This document shows positions 55,282 to 64,000 of a stretch of 64,000 bases of DNA, one piece after another. The stretch is from Imperialibacter sp964351395 (GTDB lineage Bacteria > Bacteroidota > Bacteroidia > Cytophagales > Cyclobacteriaceae), in the NCBI GenBank assembly GCA_964351395.1, contig CAYGOF010000003.1:124001-188000 (forward strand). Reading direction: 5' to 3'. The translations under genes and the position numbers were made by a program. Below the pieces are notes generated by a model that saw only the letters and a program-made list of their open reading frames with translations, was not told the DNA's origin and ran no database searches. Numbering within the stretch: the first letter of the stretch is position 1; each line of letters starts with the position of its first letter.

Positions 55282-56406
55282 ATGGAGAAATTAGAAGTCA
55301 ATAAGTATGTGCCATTCGGATTAGCCCTGCAGGATGTGCTCAGCCACCCGTCTCTATCAGATTCAAAACTAAAGGAATTACTAAGAATTCGAGGGATTTT
55401 CCTGGAAGATTACAAATCTAATGAGACATACCCGCTTTTGCTCTCCATGATATTATCTCCTGTCGAATTTGAGTTCATAAAGGAAAATATAAGGGGAAAA
55501 GAGGTTAATCAGAAAATTATGTCACGTCCATTGGCATGGAATAATGACGAAGATTTGATCAAGATTATCCCAGACAAGATTGATCTTAAAAGGATAGTGA
55601 AAGAGTCCGGCTCGAAACATAAAATAATTTCAGAGACAAATTTTGCCAAAGTTGAAGGTAATCCGAACAAAGTAAAGATGCAGTTCCGGTGTCAGACAAA
55701 CAATTACAACTCAAGCTGGTACCGAACTAAAAATGAATATGAGGGAGAAATCATTGTTGAGAAGGTCCAAGACAATGACAAGGTATACTTGCGAATTATA
55801 TACACCTCTCCGGAAACGCAAACTATTGCTGATTTAGGTGCAAAGCATTTGGCCGATGAGTTTAAGAAAAGGAGCTATACAAAACCTAATACAGAGATTG
55901 AACGAATACTATACAACAGTTTTGACAACACAAGTCGTGTTAAGTTCTTCTTAAGCCTTACAACTGATTCTGACATATTTAAATTCCAAAGAGTGACTGA
56001 CTTGGATATTGCACCAGACAGGTCCAAGGAGCTACCAACCGAAGTCAACAAAATAATGACCGGCGGGGTAAAATCACTCAAAATAATCGGTGAAAGTTTG
56101 CATGAAAACTATCTTATTAGAGATGAAAAGAATCATGATTTTATTGAACTAGCCGATGTTGAGGCGGTGTACAATTTTTCGTACAAGATCGCCGAAGGCA
56201 ACTGCCTTGTTAGATTTGGGTTCAAAGGATACTTTAAAAAGAGAATGTCAAACATCGAATTCGACGTCGACGTTTCTAACGTTAATTTAAAGCCACAGTA
56301 CTCAAGTGCTAGCAAAGAAAAAGTTCGTTTATACCTTCTTCAGGAATTTGAGAAGTTCAAAATGGAACGATACAATTGGATCAAGTATCAGTTATTAACT
56401 TCCTAG
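55282..56406 (+). CDS. gapS4b: GapS4b-family anti-phage defence protein (374 aa)
   Basis: The sequence begins MEKLEVNKYVPFGLALQDVL and includes TNNYNSSWYRTKNEYEGEI, LHENYLIRDEKNHDFIELAD and YNFSYKIAEGNCLVRFGFKG, all features I associate with GapS4b. The gene order and the 2-bp gap to gapS4a match the known two-gene system. The domain fold is not known to me. The protein is complete and has no signal peptide. The identification rests on memory of the family. Confidence 0.8.
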   Translation: MEKLEVNKYVPFGLALQDVLSHPSLSDSKLKELLRIRGIFLEDYKSNETYPLLLSMILSPVEFEFIKENIRGKEVNQKIMSRPLAWNNDEDLIKIIPDKIDLKRIVKESGSKHKIISETNFAKVEGNPNKVKMQFRCQTNNYNSSWYRTKNEYEGEIIVEKVQDNDKVYLRIIYTSPETQTIADLGAKHLADEFKKRSYTKPNTEIERILYNSFDNTSRVKFFLSLTTDSDIFKFQRVTDLDIAPDRSKELPTEVNKIMTGGVKSLKIIGESLHENYLIRDEKNHDFIELADVEAVYNFSYKIAEGNCLVRFGFKGYFKKRMSNIEFDVDVSNVNLKPQYSSASKEKVRLYLLQEFEKFKMERYNWIKYQLLTS

Positions 56407-56461
56407 TATCAGCCATCAAAGGAGGCAACAATCCATCGCATTGTAAAAATAGGGACTATTT

Positions 56462-57052
56462 TTACCGGCCTTCCTTCTCGCTCAATATCTGCTTTATTTT
56501 CCCTACATAATGTAACCTTTCCTCTCTTAGGGGTGGTATTTTGTGCATTTCCGATTCATGTTGATACCAACGTTCCTCGTCCCTGCAATGATTAATTAAA
56601 GTACTGTAAGCATTGAGCCTCGCCGTCATTTTAAGGTTTGCCGATTGTCTGCTTAATTCTCTTTGAGATTGTTCTTGCGCATCCGCGGATCGTGCAAGTT
56701 CTTTCCTGGTGAGTTCAAGCTCTTGCCTCTGGAGGGCAAGCTCACGTCTTTGTAAAAGAATGGTATAAATTATCCCGGCTAACGCAAGGCCAGAGAAGAG
56801 TGAATTTATTGCTCCAAATGAATCTCCGAAAGCTGCCCGTTTACCAGAATCTGTTATCAATTCCTGTATCACAAATATTGACAGAATCCATAAGGCACAG
56901 ACTGCTGCACCCAAAAACAAAAAATAGGACATCTTATCGCCTACTTCCGGCTTCTCCTTGTTTGGTTTCCTTTTGATCTGGCGGAAATATAAAACCATTA
57001 GGACAAAGGTAATAAGCCATGGAGCAAGCCAAGTTAGATTAAGTAATTCCAT
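56462..57052 (-). CDS. Membrane protein with coiled coil (196 aa)
   Basis: Three hydrophobic segments (about residues 8-23, 43-63 and 80-98) are followed by a long coiled coil (LLQRRELALQRQELELTRKE) and a short soluble end. This architecture occurs in many bacteria and often near defence genes, with no known mechanism. It lies 40 bp after the DUF2130 gene on the same strand, so they may be cotranscribed with the Lamassu-type operon. It is convergent with gapS4b. Confidence 0.65.
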   Translation of the reverse strand: MELLNLTWLAPWLITFVLMVLYFRQIKRKPNKEKPEVGDKMSYFLFLGAAVCALWILSIFVIQELITDSGKRAAFGDSFGAINSLFSGLALAGIIYTILLQRRELALQRQELELTRKELARSADAQEQSQRELSRQSANLKMTARLNAYSTLINHCRDEERWYQHESEMHKIPPLREERLHYVGKIKQILSEKEGR

Positions 57053-57092
57053 ATCAATTTAAGCTAAATAGGTGCCTACTTTTTCGAATACA

Positions 57093-58370
57093 TCAAGCCT
57101 CCCCATCATTATCTTCCTCTTCATCCTCAGCCTCCGGCAGCTCCAACGCTTTTACCTCCTGCACAGCACTTCCCGCAATGCCCCGGATCGAGCCATACAT
57201 GTCGATGGTGTTCGTAATCACCTTTTCGATCTGTTTTTCCCGCTCTTTCCAAATGCGCTGCATGGCCCGCTTTTCGCTATCGAGCGCAATTTTCATCGAC
57301 GAAAAGCCCTCGACAATGGCCTCCACCTGCATCCGGAAAGTATTGCTCGTTAAAAAATCGTAAAGCAGGTGCATCTTGTCTCCACGGTTTTCCTGGGAGC
57401 TGATGGCCGTACTAATCTGAATAACCGATTCTCTCAGAACGGTACATAGGCCCTTGAACTCTTCGAAAGTGCAAATCCATACACCATCTCTCAGGCCCAT
57501 CCGGGTCATTTCTGCTGGCATAGCCTCCGTTACCAGCACGCCAACATCGGCTCCCTTCTCCCTCATGTCAGCCTTAAATTTCTCTATCCAGCCAGCCTGG
57601 AAATCTTTGGTGCGCTTGCTTTCGTAGTAGATTTTGCCACAGTTCTGCCTGGTTCTTGTATTGACGACCTGGATACAATCACCCCCACGAGCACCTTTCT
57701 TTATTTCCTCAATGGTATCTAAGGGGAACTGTACTGCCAGCCACTCTTCAATGGCCAGTTCCTGAACTTCTCCTTGCAGCTGCATCGAGCCTTGCTCTTG
57801 CTTCCGCTTCATTTCTTCGGTGAGCTTCTTCTGGTCTTCCAGTTGCTTTTGCATCTCCCGAAAGCGAAGCTCATTTTTCTCCTCCTCGGCCTTTCGGATC
57901 TTATCTTTTTCGGTCAACAGGATTTCATTGAGCTTCTTTTGGGCTTCGGCCTCTACAGCTTCTTTAAGCTCAGCCTTTTCCCGTTTCAGTGTTTCTATTT
58001 CTGCTTTGGTGCGATTGAGTTCTTTGATCTGCTCCGACTTCTCGTTAAGCTCTTTCTGGAGGGACTGAAACTGCTCCGATTGCTCTTCAGCAAGCTTCGC
58101 CTTAAGTTTCTCTTCAATCCCCTTCCTGTCTTCCTTCAGTTGCTTTTCAAGGCGATCCTGAAAAAGCTCATTTTCTCGTTTCTTTTTTTCCTCAAACTCT
58201 TGCTGCGACCTCTGAAGCTTCTCTTGCTCCTCTTCAAATTTTTTCTGTTCCGTGGCTAGCTGGGACTCATACTTCCTTTTGATTTCATCCTCTAACTGAT
58301 GAGCAAGGATATCTTGGACATCAATTAGGGTTCCGCAGTTGGGGCATTTAATCTGTGTTGTGTTTGCCAT
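57093..58370 (-). CDS. DUF2130 coiled-coil protein (425 aa)
   Basis: The N-terminal zinc-ribbon-like CPNCGTLIDV is followed by about 190 residues of coiled coil. The conserved DUF2130 domain (GGDCIQVVNTRTRQNCGKIY, then YESKRTKDFQAGW and GVLVTEAMP) has features of a PD-(D/E)xK-like nuclease fold: acidic residues plus ESK. Function of the family is unknown. It lies 90 bp after the SMC-like gene on the same strand and 40 bp before a membrane coiled-coil gene, and may belong to the same defence island. Confidence 0.85.
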   Translation of the reverse strand: MANTTQIKCPNCGTLIDVQDILAHQLEDEIKRKYESQLATEQKKFEEEQEKLQRSQQEFEEKKKRENELFQDRLEKQLKEDRKGIEEKLKAKLAEEQSEQFQSLQKELNEKSEQIKELNRTKAEIETLKREKAELKEAVEAEAQKKLNEILLTEKDKIRKAEEEKNELRFREMQKQLEDQKKLTEEMKRKQEQGSMQLQGEVQELAIEEWLAVQFPLDTIEEIKKGARGGDCIQVVNTRTRQNCGKIYYESKRTKDFQAGWIEKFKADMREKGADVGVLVTEAMPAEMTRMGLRDGVWICTFEEFKGLCTVLRESVIQISTAISSQENRGDKMHLLYDFLTSNTFRMQVEAIVEGFSSMKIALDSEKRAMQRIWKEREKQIEKVITNTIDMYGSIRGIAGSAVQEVKALELPEAEDEEEDNDGEA

Positions 58371-58459
58371 GCCTTAAACTAAAAGAAAAGACAATAAAAA
58401 TAAGTAGGCCCTAGTCCCAATTGTATTGAACGATAATTTGGTGCGCAATTCTCATGTTA

Positions 58460-61400
58460 TTAGCCAGTTGCTATGGTTTCACTAGCCTTAACCTTTCCAA
58501 AGGTCTCTAGTTCTAGGTACTTCGCTTTGAATATGCTAGAAGGAATTTTTCTCTGAAGAAGCTTATGAAAGTTTTCATCGTGCGTCGAAAGAATTATTTG
58601 TTTCTTATAATTAACAGATATACTTCTTAGCAGATCTATTGTTGAAAGCATATTGATGCTGTCCATAGATTGGATAGGGTCATCTATAAAGATGCAATCG
58701 TAATCTTTTGAATTTAAAGCAGATGCAAGGAAAATACTAAGACTTAAGATATTGATTTGTGCGGTACTAAAATACAGGTTGGGAATTACCTTGGTTTTAT
58801 TGGCGTCATCGGTAACAAAAACATCCAACCTTGGATTGTCTTCTTCAAAGCTAGCTTTGAAGGAAACCTTCTTGAATTCCGGGTGCGGGTCGATTTTGTT
58901 ATAGAGTTTGGTGATAAGTTCTATGTGAAAGAATTCTTTAACCTTGTCCTCTAGGTATTTTATTGTTTTCTTCTTTTCATCCAATAGCAACGGTTCCACC
59001 TTGGTTTGAAGAAAATATCTAGTGTCCTCACTCTCCTTGATTTCCGATCTAATTTTTTGCACTTGAAGAAACTCCTTCAGGTTTTCAGTGTATGCCGCAA
59101 GCTTTTCAAGCTCAAGCTTGATCGTCCTTTTGGTGGTTAAACTATCCCTAAGCTTCTGAGACCTCTCTTCTAATTCTTGAGCAATAGCATCTTCCTTGAG
59201 TTTGTGAATATCTAGCCCCAAGTTGCTGCTAACGAAATATTCATAGGCTTCAATTTTTTTCTGGTGGCTTTCCTTTTGAGCCTTGAACTCTTTTAATTTC
59301 TCAAGTATTCTTTCCTTAGAAAAGGACTTGACCAGTTCTGTCAATTCGGAAATCAATTTTTCAATATTGCTTACCTCCTTAATAACAGCCTCGATGTCTT
59401 TGCCTAGAATTTCGATATAGGATATCAGACTATTTTTTGAAATCTCTCTGCCAGTCAGGTTTTCTTGGAACCATGTTACCACTCGCTGGTATTCTCCTCC
59501 CGCCGTTAAATCTTCTGTTTCCTGATTATTGAGTTCATGCTGTTTTTGGCATCCGTCAAGTTCATTGGTTAATTGGTCTATTTTCTTCTGACGGTCTTCA
59601 ACTGCCCTTATCGAGTCGTCCCTTTGGGCAACAGCGTGGCTAATTTTTTCTTTTAAGTTGCTCTCATACCGTTCAGCAGTGTTTCCGTCAATTTGAATAT
59701 TGATTTTGCTAATTTCTTCTACTGTGTCAGCTAGGTGTTTAGTGTTATCTTTCAGCTTAGTATTAGCTTGTGAAAGTTCTTCTTTGACAACGTTTTTGGA
59801 TTTATTTAGGTCGCCAATAATAGAGTTAAAAGACTTTTCGATCACAGCCAAATCGCTTTCAGCCAGTGCCTGAATCTGGGGTAAATCTTGCTTAAGCTCA
59901 TTACTCGACTGTAAAAGCGATTGAAGTTGGTTTCTTAATGCCGCATTGCTTGCAATTCTTTTTGAAAGGATCTCATATGATTCATACTTTTGTTCGCAAA
60001 GTGGGCAATTGGATGTTCTACTTTGATTGACTAGCTCTAATCCCCGATTAATAAATTCCTCAATTTCCGTATTTAACTCTTTTTGCTGCTCAATCTGAGT
60101 TTCGAGAGAATCAATCACCACCTGTATCTGGTTAATTTTTTCTCGAGAAGTCTTTAGGCGATCAATATGAGGCCCTATTTCGGCTGTTTGAGATGCTGTT
60201 AACTGTGGCTGTTCTCCTTCTTTAACTTTCTTTAAAATATTGACAGTTTGGGTGATTTGTTGGTCGATATCACGAAGCCTATTTTCTGCATGTCCAACCA
60301 ACAGTTTTCCCGTCTCAATTACTTCGGCTATGCTCGATTGACGTACTTCCAATTCGGCCAGCCTTTTAATAAATTCAGGTAACCTGTCTAATCGGACTTC
60401 AAGCTCATTAACCTCTTTGAACGATGCTTCGAGGGCATTTCGTTCCTTTAGCAAATCTTGCTTTTCAGTCTCAAGCCTTGTTTTTAGTTGTTCGGTTTTT
60501 TGACTAATCTCTTTCTCCCGTATGTTTTTGGCCTTTATCCTAGCTAGAGATCTTTCATAACCTGCAAACCTTGACTCGATGATACGGGCGACCTCTCTTT
60601 GATTACTTAGTTTATTTAGTCTTTCCTTTAGGCCCGTTAATTCTTGCCTCTTGCCTTCCAAGGTACTGAAGCGACGAATATTTTTCTCAAATTCCTCTAT
60701 TTCGCCTTCTGCATTTTTAAAATTAGCCTTTTCCTCATGGTACCTACCGACACTACTTATGTTTTCATTGCCACCAAGAGCGATTGAAATTAGATCAAGT
60801 TCATCCTGTGTTCTACTCTCATTTGTATCGGACAAAATTTTGGTTGCAATCTCATTTTTTAGGCTATAGATTTCATTATCAGTGTAACTAAGATCAACGT
60901 TCCCGAATTTGTAGCCAAACTCTCTATTCATTTTTTGCCCCTGCTGGTTGATTTTCTTTAGCAGTTGCTCATCATCAATAACTGTCAACTTTTTCTTCAA
61001 TTGACTTATAGCCTCCAAATGTTTTTTCTTTTCATCTTTGCATTCAGATATTAGAGCAAGGATGTTTTTATAGTACTCGTCTGTCTTCCTCAGTTCAGGA
61101 AGGCCCTTGAATTTGTTATAACGCTCATAGCCATCCTCTTCAGACAAAAATGAAGATATCCAATCCTGAGAAAGAATCACTTGATGAAAACTCTTGTTCT
61201 GGATGTCTGGACTTTTGTTGAAATCCAGTTCAAACTTGTTCTTACCGTGTCGCTCCCAGGGGCGATCAATATCCTTTTCCTTTTTATTTGTTTCTATCTT
61301 TACTCTTGTCATCAACTTTTTGTTGGACTTAGAGTTTCTAATAAGAGGTTGTTGCGACTCTTTATTTTGTACATTTGAAAGATGCATGTTTTCTGAACGT

Positions 61401-61600
61401 TTGATCAAAAAACGATTTATAGATTTTGTCATACCCCATTCCACTGCATCATAAAATGAAGTTTTCCCAAAACCATTCGGGGCATACAAAGAAACAAAAT
61501 CTGCTATTTCCCCATTGTTTGTGGTAAAATCAAATGTAGAGTCTACTGGCTTGTCATATATCCTAAAAGCCGATATTTCAACTCTCTTAAATTTTATCAT
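58460..61600 (-). CDS. lmuB: Lamassu LmuB-like SMC/Rad50-type ATPase (1046 aa)
   Basis: Walker A is YAPNGFGKTSFYD (residues 39-51). The ABC signature region is FSTAQINILSLSIFLA and Walker B is CIFIDDPIQSMD near residue 970. Two long coiled coils meet at a zinc hook (NCPLCEQKY near residue 530), as in Rad50. In Lamassu systems this sensor-type ATPase with LmuC controls a toxic effector encoded first in the operon. It is the fourth gene of the leftward operon and overlaps lmuC by 14 nt. All key motifs are present, so it should be functional. Confidence 0.85.
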   Translation of the reverse strand: MIKFKRVEISAFRIYDKPVDSTFDFTTNNGEIADFVSLYAPNGFGKTSFYDAVEWGMTKSINRFLIKRSENMHLSNVQNKESQQPLIRNSKSNKKLMTRVKIETNKKEKDIDRPWERHGKNKFELDFNKSPDIQNKSFHQVILSQDWISSFLSEEDGYERYNKFKGLPELRKTDEYYKNILALISECKDEKKKHLEAISQLKKKLTVIDDEQLLKKINQQGQKMNREFGYKFGNVDLSYTDNEIYSLKNEIATKILSDTNESRTQDELDLISIALGGNENISSVGRYHEEKANFKNAEGEIEEFEKNIRRFSTLEGKRQELTGLKERLNKLSNQREVARIIESRFAGYERSLARIKAKNIREKEISQKTEQLKTRLETEKQDLLKERNALEASFKEVNELEVRLDRLPEFIKRLAELEVRQSSIAEVIETGKLLVGHAENRLRDIDQQITQTVNILKKVKEGEQPQLTASQTAEIGPHIDRLKTSREKINQIQVVIDSLETQIEQQKELNTEIEEFINRGLELVNQSRTSNCPLCEQKYESYEILSKRIASNAALRNQLQSLLQSSNELKQDLPQIQALAESDLAVIEKSFNSIIGDLNKSKNVVKEELSQANTKLKDNTKHLADTVEEISKINIQIDGNTAERYESNLKEKISHAVAQRDDSIRAVEDRQKKIDQLTNELDGCQKQHELNNQETEDLTAGGEYQRVVTWFQENLTGREISKNSLISYIEILGKDIEAVIKEVSNIEKLISELTELVKSFSKERILEKLKEFKAQKESHQKKIEAYEYFVSSNLGLDIHKLKEDAIAQELEERSQKLRDSLTTKRTIKLELEKLAAYTENLKEFLQVQKIRSEIKESEDTRYFLQTKVEPLLLDEKKKTIKYLEDKVKEFFHIELITKLYNKIDPHPEFKKVSFKASFEEDNPRLDVFVTDDANKTKVIPNLYFSTAQINILSLSIFLASALNSKDYDCIFIDDPIQSMDSINMLSTIDLLRSISVNYKKQIILSTHDENFHKLLQRKIPSSIFKAKYLELETFGKVKASETIATG

Positions 61601-62123
61601 CTCGTGATTTTAAAAGGTCAAACAGCTTATTGAACACATCTGGCGCTTCTTTTGTGTTTCGTTTACCTCGTAACGTTCTACCATCAAGCAGTCGCTCCAA
61701 ATCTGGATTCTTTACTAGTTCCAATTGTTCCGAAGAGAATCTTTTCTCTGGCACCATTTGCAAATCCGTATTGGTAATGTATTCCTTAATAATTTCATCC
61801 TGACTCCTAGTGTCTTCTATCACTATCTTTCTGCTTGAGAAAGTATCATTTTCTATTTTATACTTTAATTGTTTGTCGATATCATCTCCTACCAAGAAAA
61901 AAACATAAAGATTCCAGACCTCAAAAGGCATTTTTAGTTGCGTTTGGAAATTTCCAGCAATCCAGGAAGATAAATTTTTCCACCTTTCATCCAAGTCCTT
62001 AACTTCGACTGGCTTGATAAAGAAAATATGAAATTTCCCGTGATAATCTTCAATACGATAATATATCTCAAATTGAGAAAATTCCTCCTTCAAATCGCGT
62101 ATAATTTTCTCAAACATTCCCAA
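61587..62123 (-). CDS. lmuC: LmuC-like middle component (178 aa)
   Basis: A small acidic and aromatic protein (MGMFEKIIRDLKEEFSQFEI, then LSSWIAGNFQTQLKMPFEVW and NLYVFFLVGD) lying between the protease and the SMC gene. Size and place match LmuC of Lamassu, also called the middle component of ABC three-component conflict systems. It overlaps both neighbours by 14 nt. Recognition rests mainly on context; the sequence has no strong motif of its own. Confidence 0.75.
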   Translation of the reverse strand: MGMFEKIIRDLKEEFSQFEIYYRIEDYHGKFHIFFIKPVEVKDLDERWKNLSSWIAGNFQTQLKMPFEVWNLYVFFLVGDDIDKQLKYKIENDTFSSRKIVIEDTRSQDEIIKEYITNTDLQMVPEKRFSSEQLELVKNPDLERLLDGRTLRGKRNTKEAPDVFNKLFDLLKSRDDKI

Positions 62124-63435
62124 ATAATTGCATGTATTCTATTCTCAAAGCATCGACAATTTCATCTTTGTCAATTAATTTTTCATACACACTAAGCCTG
62201 TCGATTATGCATGCCTTTGTGAGATGGTTAATGTGAATAAATTCAAAATGAGCATATGGATTGTCAATTCCACTGTCGACTTTGATTTGGTCGTCGTCCA
62301 GAACTGCTGCAATATGAGAGAGAATTTCGCCCTTTTCAATTCTCGTTACTTCTCTACATTCTCTTTTCGTTTGAATCAAAACTTTTCCACCTTTTACTAG
62401 ACCACGGTAGTCGGAATAGGCAATTTCGGTACTCAATAGGCTTGTCCACTCTTCGTTTGAATGGGAATATTTTAGTCGCACAGTGTTAAATATACCACTC
62501 AATTCATCTCTGCTAAAAACTCTTTTTCTAATCAAATTCATAATAGTTAGGAATTCCAGCCATGTTCGCCAAATGACCCTATCATCAATACTATCAATGT
62601 CTTTTTCGTCTAACAGCAATCTTGCCTTGAACAAGTCTTTAATTTCGATAGGCGTCACTTTTGAATTAATGACTTCTAGGGCCTTGTTTTTTAATTGCGC
62701 TCTTGTGGAAGCAATCCGTGGCTCGTTTAAGCCAGAAACAACCAAACGGAAGGCATCGCTTCTCAAGAAACTAAAATTTGTCAAATAGTCGGGAAGCAAT
62801 TCCAGTTGGTTCTCGGATCTTAGCAACTCGTTATATAGAGCAATAAAGAATCCCTGTACTTTGTTATGGGCACCTCCAGGGTCATTGAGTCTTGGAACGA
62901 TTCCTTTGAGGATTAATCGTTCGGTGTCAATTTTAAAGACGCCACTACCAGATAACCCAATAACATTTTGTTGCTCGCCATTTCGAAATGTTTGCATTGA
63001 ATTCAGGGAAGTGAGCTCGAATACAGTGTTTGGCCTAAATTCAATGCCGCAAATACATTCCATTCTTAATGGCCGATATCCTTCACTTTCGCTATATAAA
63101 TAGTCCGGATAACCAAAGACATTTAGATGCTCTTGACGTCCTGGGTCTGCCCAATAGATGTCAAATCCCTGAGCATTTTGGTATTCTATTTTCAAAATTG
63201 CGACGTCCTCACTCTCGTGCACAAATACTTCATCTACTCTAATTGGCGTATGTTCTGGAGAACCCCTATAGACTCGAATATCCGCTGGTCTCATGATAGC
63301 TTTAACGTCATCAACTAGGTTATGCTTGACTGTTAACACATAAGAAAAGTCTTGAGTGGGCGGCTGAAAAATGCACCCACTTCCATCGTTAACTCTTACA
63401 GCAACAAAATTTAGCTGTTCTTCAATTTTCACCAT
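62110..63435 (-). CDS. Trypsin-like serine protease, Lamassu effector (441 aa)
   Basis: The first 200 residues form a trypsin fold: histidine in VLTVKHNL (H38), aspartate in ESEDVAILKI (D77) and serine in IGLSGSGVF (S162). The order and spacing are right for a functional triad. The C-terminal 230 residues are helical and may link it to the complex. Lamassu subtypes with a hydrolase plus a protease effector are known, and the order MBL, protease, LmuC, LmuB fits. Its target could be host proteins in abortive infection. No signal peptide. Confidence 0.85.
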   Translation of the reverse strand: MVKIEEQLNFVAVRVNDGSGCIFQPPTQDFSYVLTVKHNLVDDVKAIMRPADIRVYRGSPEHTPIRVDEVFVHESEDVAILKIEYQNAQGFDIYWADPGRQEHLNVFGYPDYLYSESEGYRPLRMECICGIEFRPNTVFELTSLNSMQTFRNGEQQNVIGLSGSGVFKIDTERLILKGIVPRLNDPGGAHNKVQGFFIALYNELLRSENQLELLPDYLTNFSFLRSDAFRLVVSGLNEPRIASTRAQLKNKALEVINSKVTPIEIKDLFKARLLLDEKDIDSIDDRVIWRTWLEFLTIMNLIRKRVFSRDELSGIFNTVRLKYSHSNEEWTSLLSTEIAYSDYRGLVKGGKVLIQTKRECREVTRIEKGEILSHIAAVLDDDQIKVDSGIDNPYAHFEFIHINHLTKACIIDRLSVYEKLIDKDEIVDALRIEYMQLFGNV

Positions 63436-64000
63436 TGGATATTTTAATTGTGTAATTCAATTTTGCTAATTGATGAGTAGAGAAATTGAATTGACTATGG
63501 TCTTGGTCTGAAAAGAGCTTATCAATAAAAGTATCGTAGTTGAAGTAAAGCTCGCAACCAGGGTTTGCTTCAACTATCCTAGCCATCGCTTCCTTGTCAG
63601 GCAGCCCATGCTTACTTCCATCTGATGATATCATAAATCGTGAACTTTCTATCACTGAAAGCAGTTGGGGGCTAGTATTTTTTTTGCTAGAATGATGGGA
63701 GACCTTTACAAGATCAAGCTTTAGCTTGTTGTGTCGGCTATATCCCATTGTCCTTATAGATTTCTCTACTACTGTCGGATGAGCATCACCTAAGAGTAGA
63801 GCTGTTGAATTTTCATGTTCAATCAGAAATGCTATTGAACTACCATTTGGGATACTAGAATCCTCTTCGAATTGATTTTGACAAAGCGCAGATATGGAAA
63901 GATGAAAATCATCATGCTGTCCAGACATCGCTACTGTTTTGTCTACTTCGATTTCCCATTTCTCTTGTAGTGCCTTGAGCTGATTCACGCCAGGGGAAAG
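63422..64000 (-). CDS. Metallo-beta-lactamase-fold hydrolase, Lamassu effector, 5' end outside window
   Basis: The C-terminal part of an MBL-fold protein like the ComEC/Rec2 hydrolase domain: STALLLGDAHPTVVEKSIRT carries a metal-binding aspartate, and LVKVSHHSSKKNTS carries the next histidine. The first motif (HxHxDH) would lie beyond the right edge. The frame is open to the edge, so an internal GTG at 63988 is not a true start. It overlaps the protease gene by 14 nt. It is probably the hydrolase half of the effector. Confidence 0.8.
   Translation of the reverse strand, partial: LSPGVNQLKALQEKWEIEVDKTVAMSGQHDDFHLSISALCQNQFEEDSSIPNGSSIAFLIEHENSTALLLGDAHPTVVEKSIRTMGYSRHNKLKLDLVKVSHHSSKKNTSPQLLSVIESSRFMISSDGSKHGLPDKEAMARIVEANPGCELYFNYDTFIDKLFSDQDHSQFNFSTHQLAKLNYTIKISNGEN

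Overview
The window reads as chromosomal DNA of a Bacteroidota bacterium, probably a Cytophagales-type gliding or environmental species. The reasons are the two-gene RHS locus with a Bacteroidota-style N-terminal region, secreted fibre-like proteins whose signal peptides end in AQ, a good TAnnTTTG-type promoter, and few strong Shine-Dalgarno sites. The species cannot be named from sequence alone.

Layout. (1) 1-2.0 kb: ordinary genes, an M50 membrane protease running off the left edge, a HAD phosphatase and a CAU-anticodon tRNA with its terminator. (2) 2.8-9.3 kb: seven tandem secreted fibre-like paralogues, the first broken by a stop codon. (3) 9.3-35.8 kb: an RHS polymorphic-toxin locus. A 1042-residue RHS partner precedes a 2487-residue RHS protein with a C-terminal toxin (CT1) and a small immunity gene. 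Behind it lies a perfect-looking tandem duplication of 7,332 bp (19017-26348 and 26349-33680). Each unit holds the 3' end of the RHS core, CT1, its immunity gene, an antisense SNase gene, an XRE regulator, a P-loop ATPase, two tyrosine recombinases, a HigBA toxin-antitoxin pair and about 970 bp of hairpin-rich noncoding DNA. The noncoding DNA abuts the next RHS-core stub. After the second unit comes a diverged stub with a different tip (CT2), a lipoprotein likely to be its immunity protein, and a third SNase gene. A fourth SNase relic follows further on. The whole looks like a reservoir of silent toxin tips joined through the RHS core.

(4) 35.8-44.5 kb: three more fibre-like genes (one frameshifted), an array of six 22-bp repeats, a secreted protein, an intracellular subtilase with two small partner genes, and an outer-membrane barrel protein. 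(5) 44.5-54.2 kb: small regulators, toxin-antitoxin genes, and many decayed genes (XRE, RHH, zeta-like toxin, HipB-like), plus an intact AbiEii-type pair and small secreted proteins. (6) 54.3-64 kb: a defence island with a GAPS4 pair (gapS4a/gapS4b), a DUF2130 protein with a membrane coiled-coil protein, and a Lamassu-type operon (MBL hydrolase, trypsin-like protease, LmuC-like, SMC-like LmuB) running off the right edge.

How the parts may work together: the RHS locus and fibre genes point to contact or surface warfare with switchable toxin tips. The right third is an anti-phage and toxin-antitoxin island. The most unusual feature is the recombinase-bearing, tandemly duplicated RHS-tip unit with its hairpin array.
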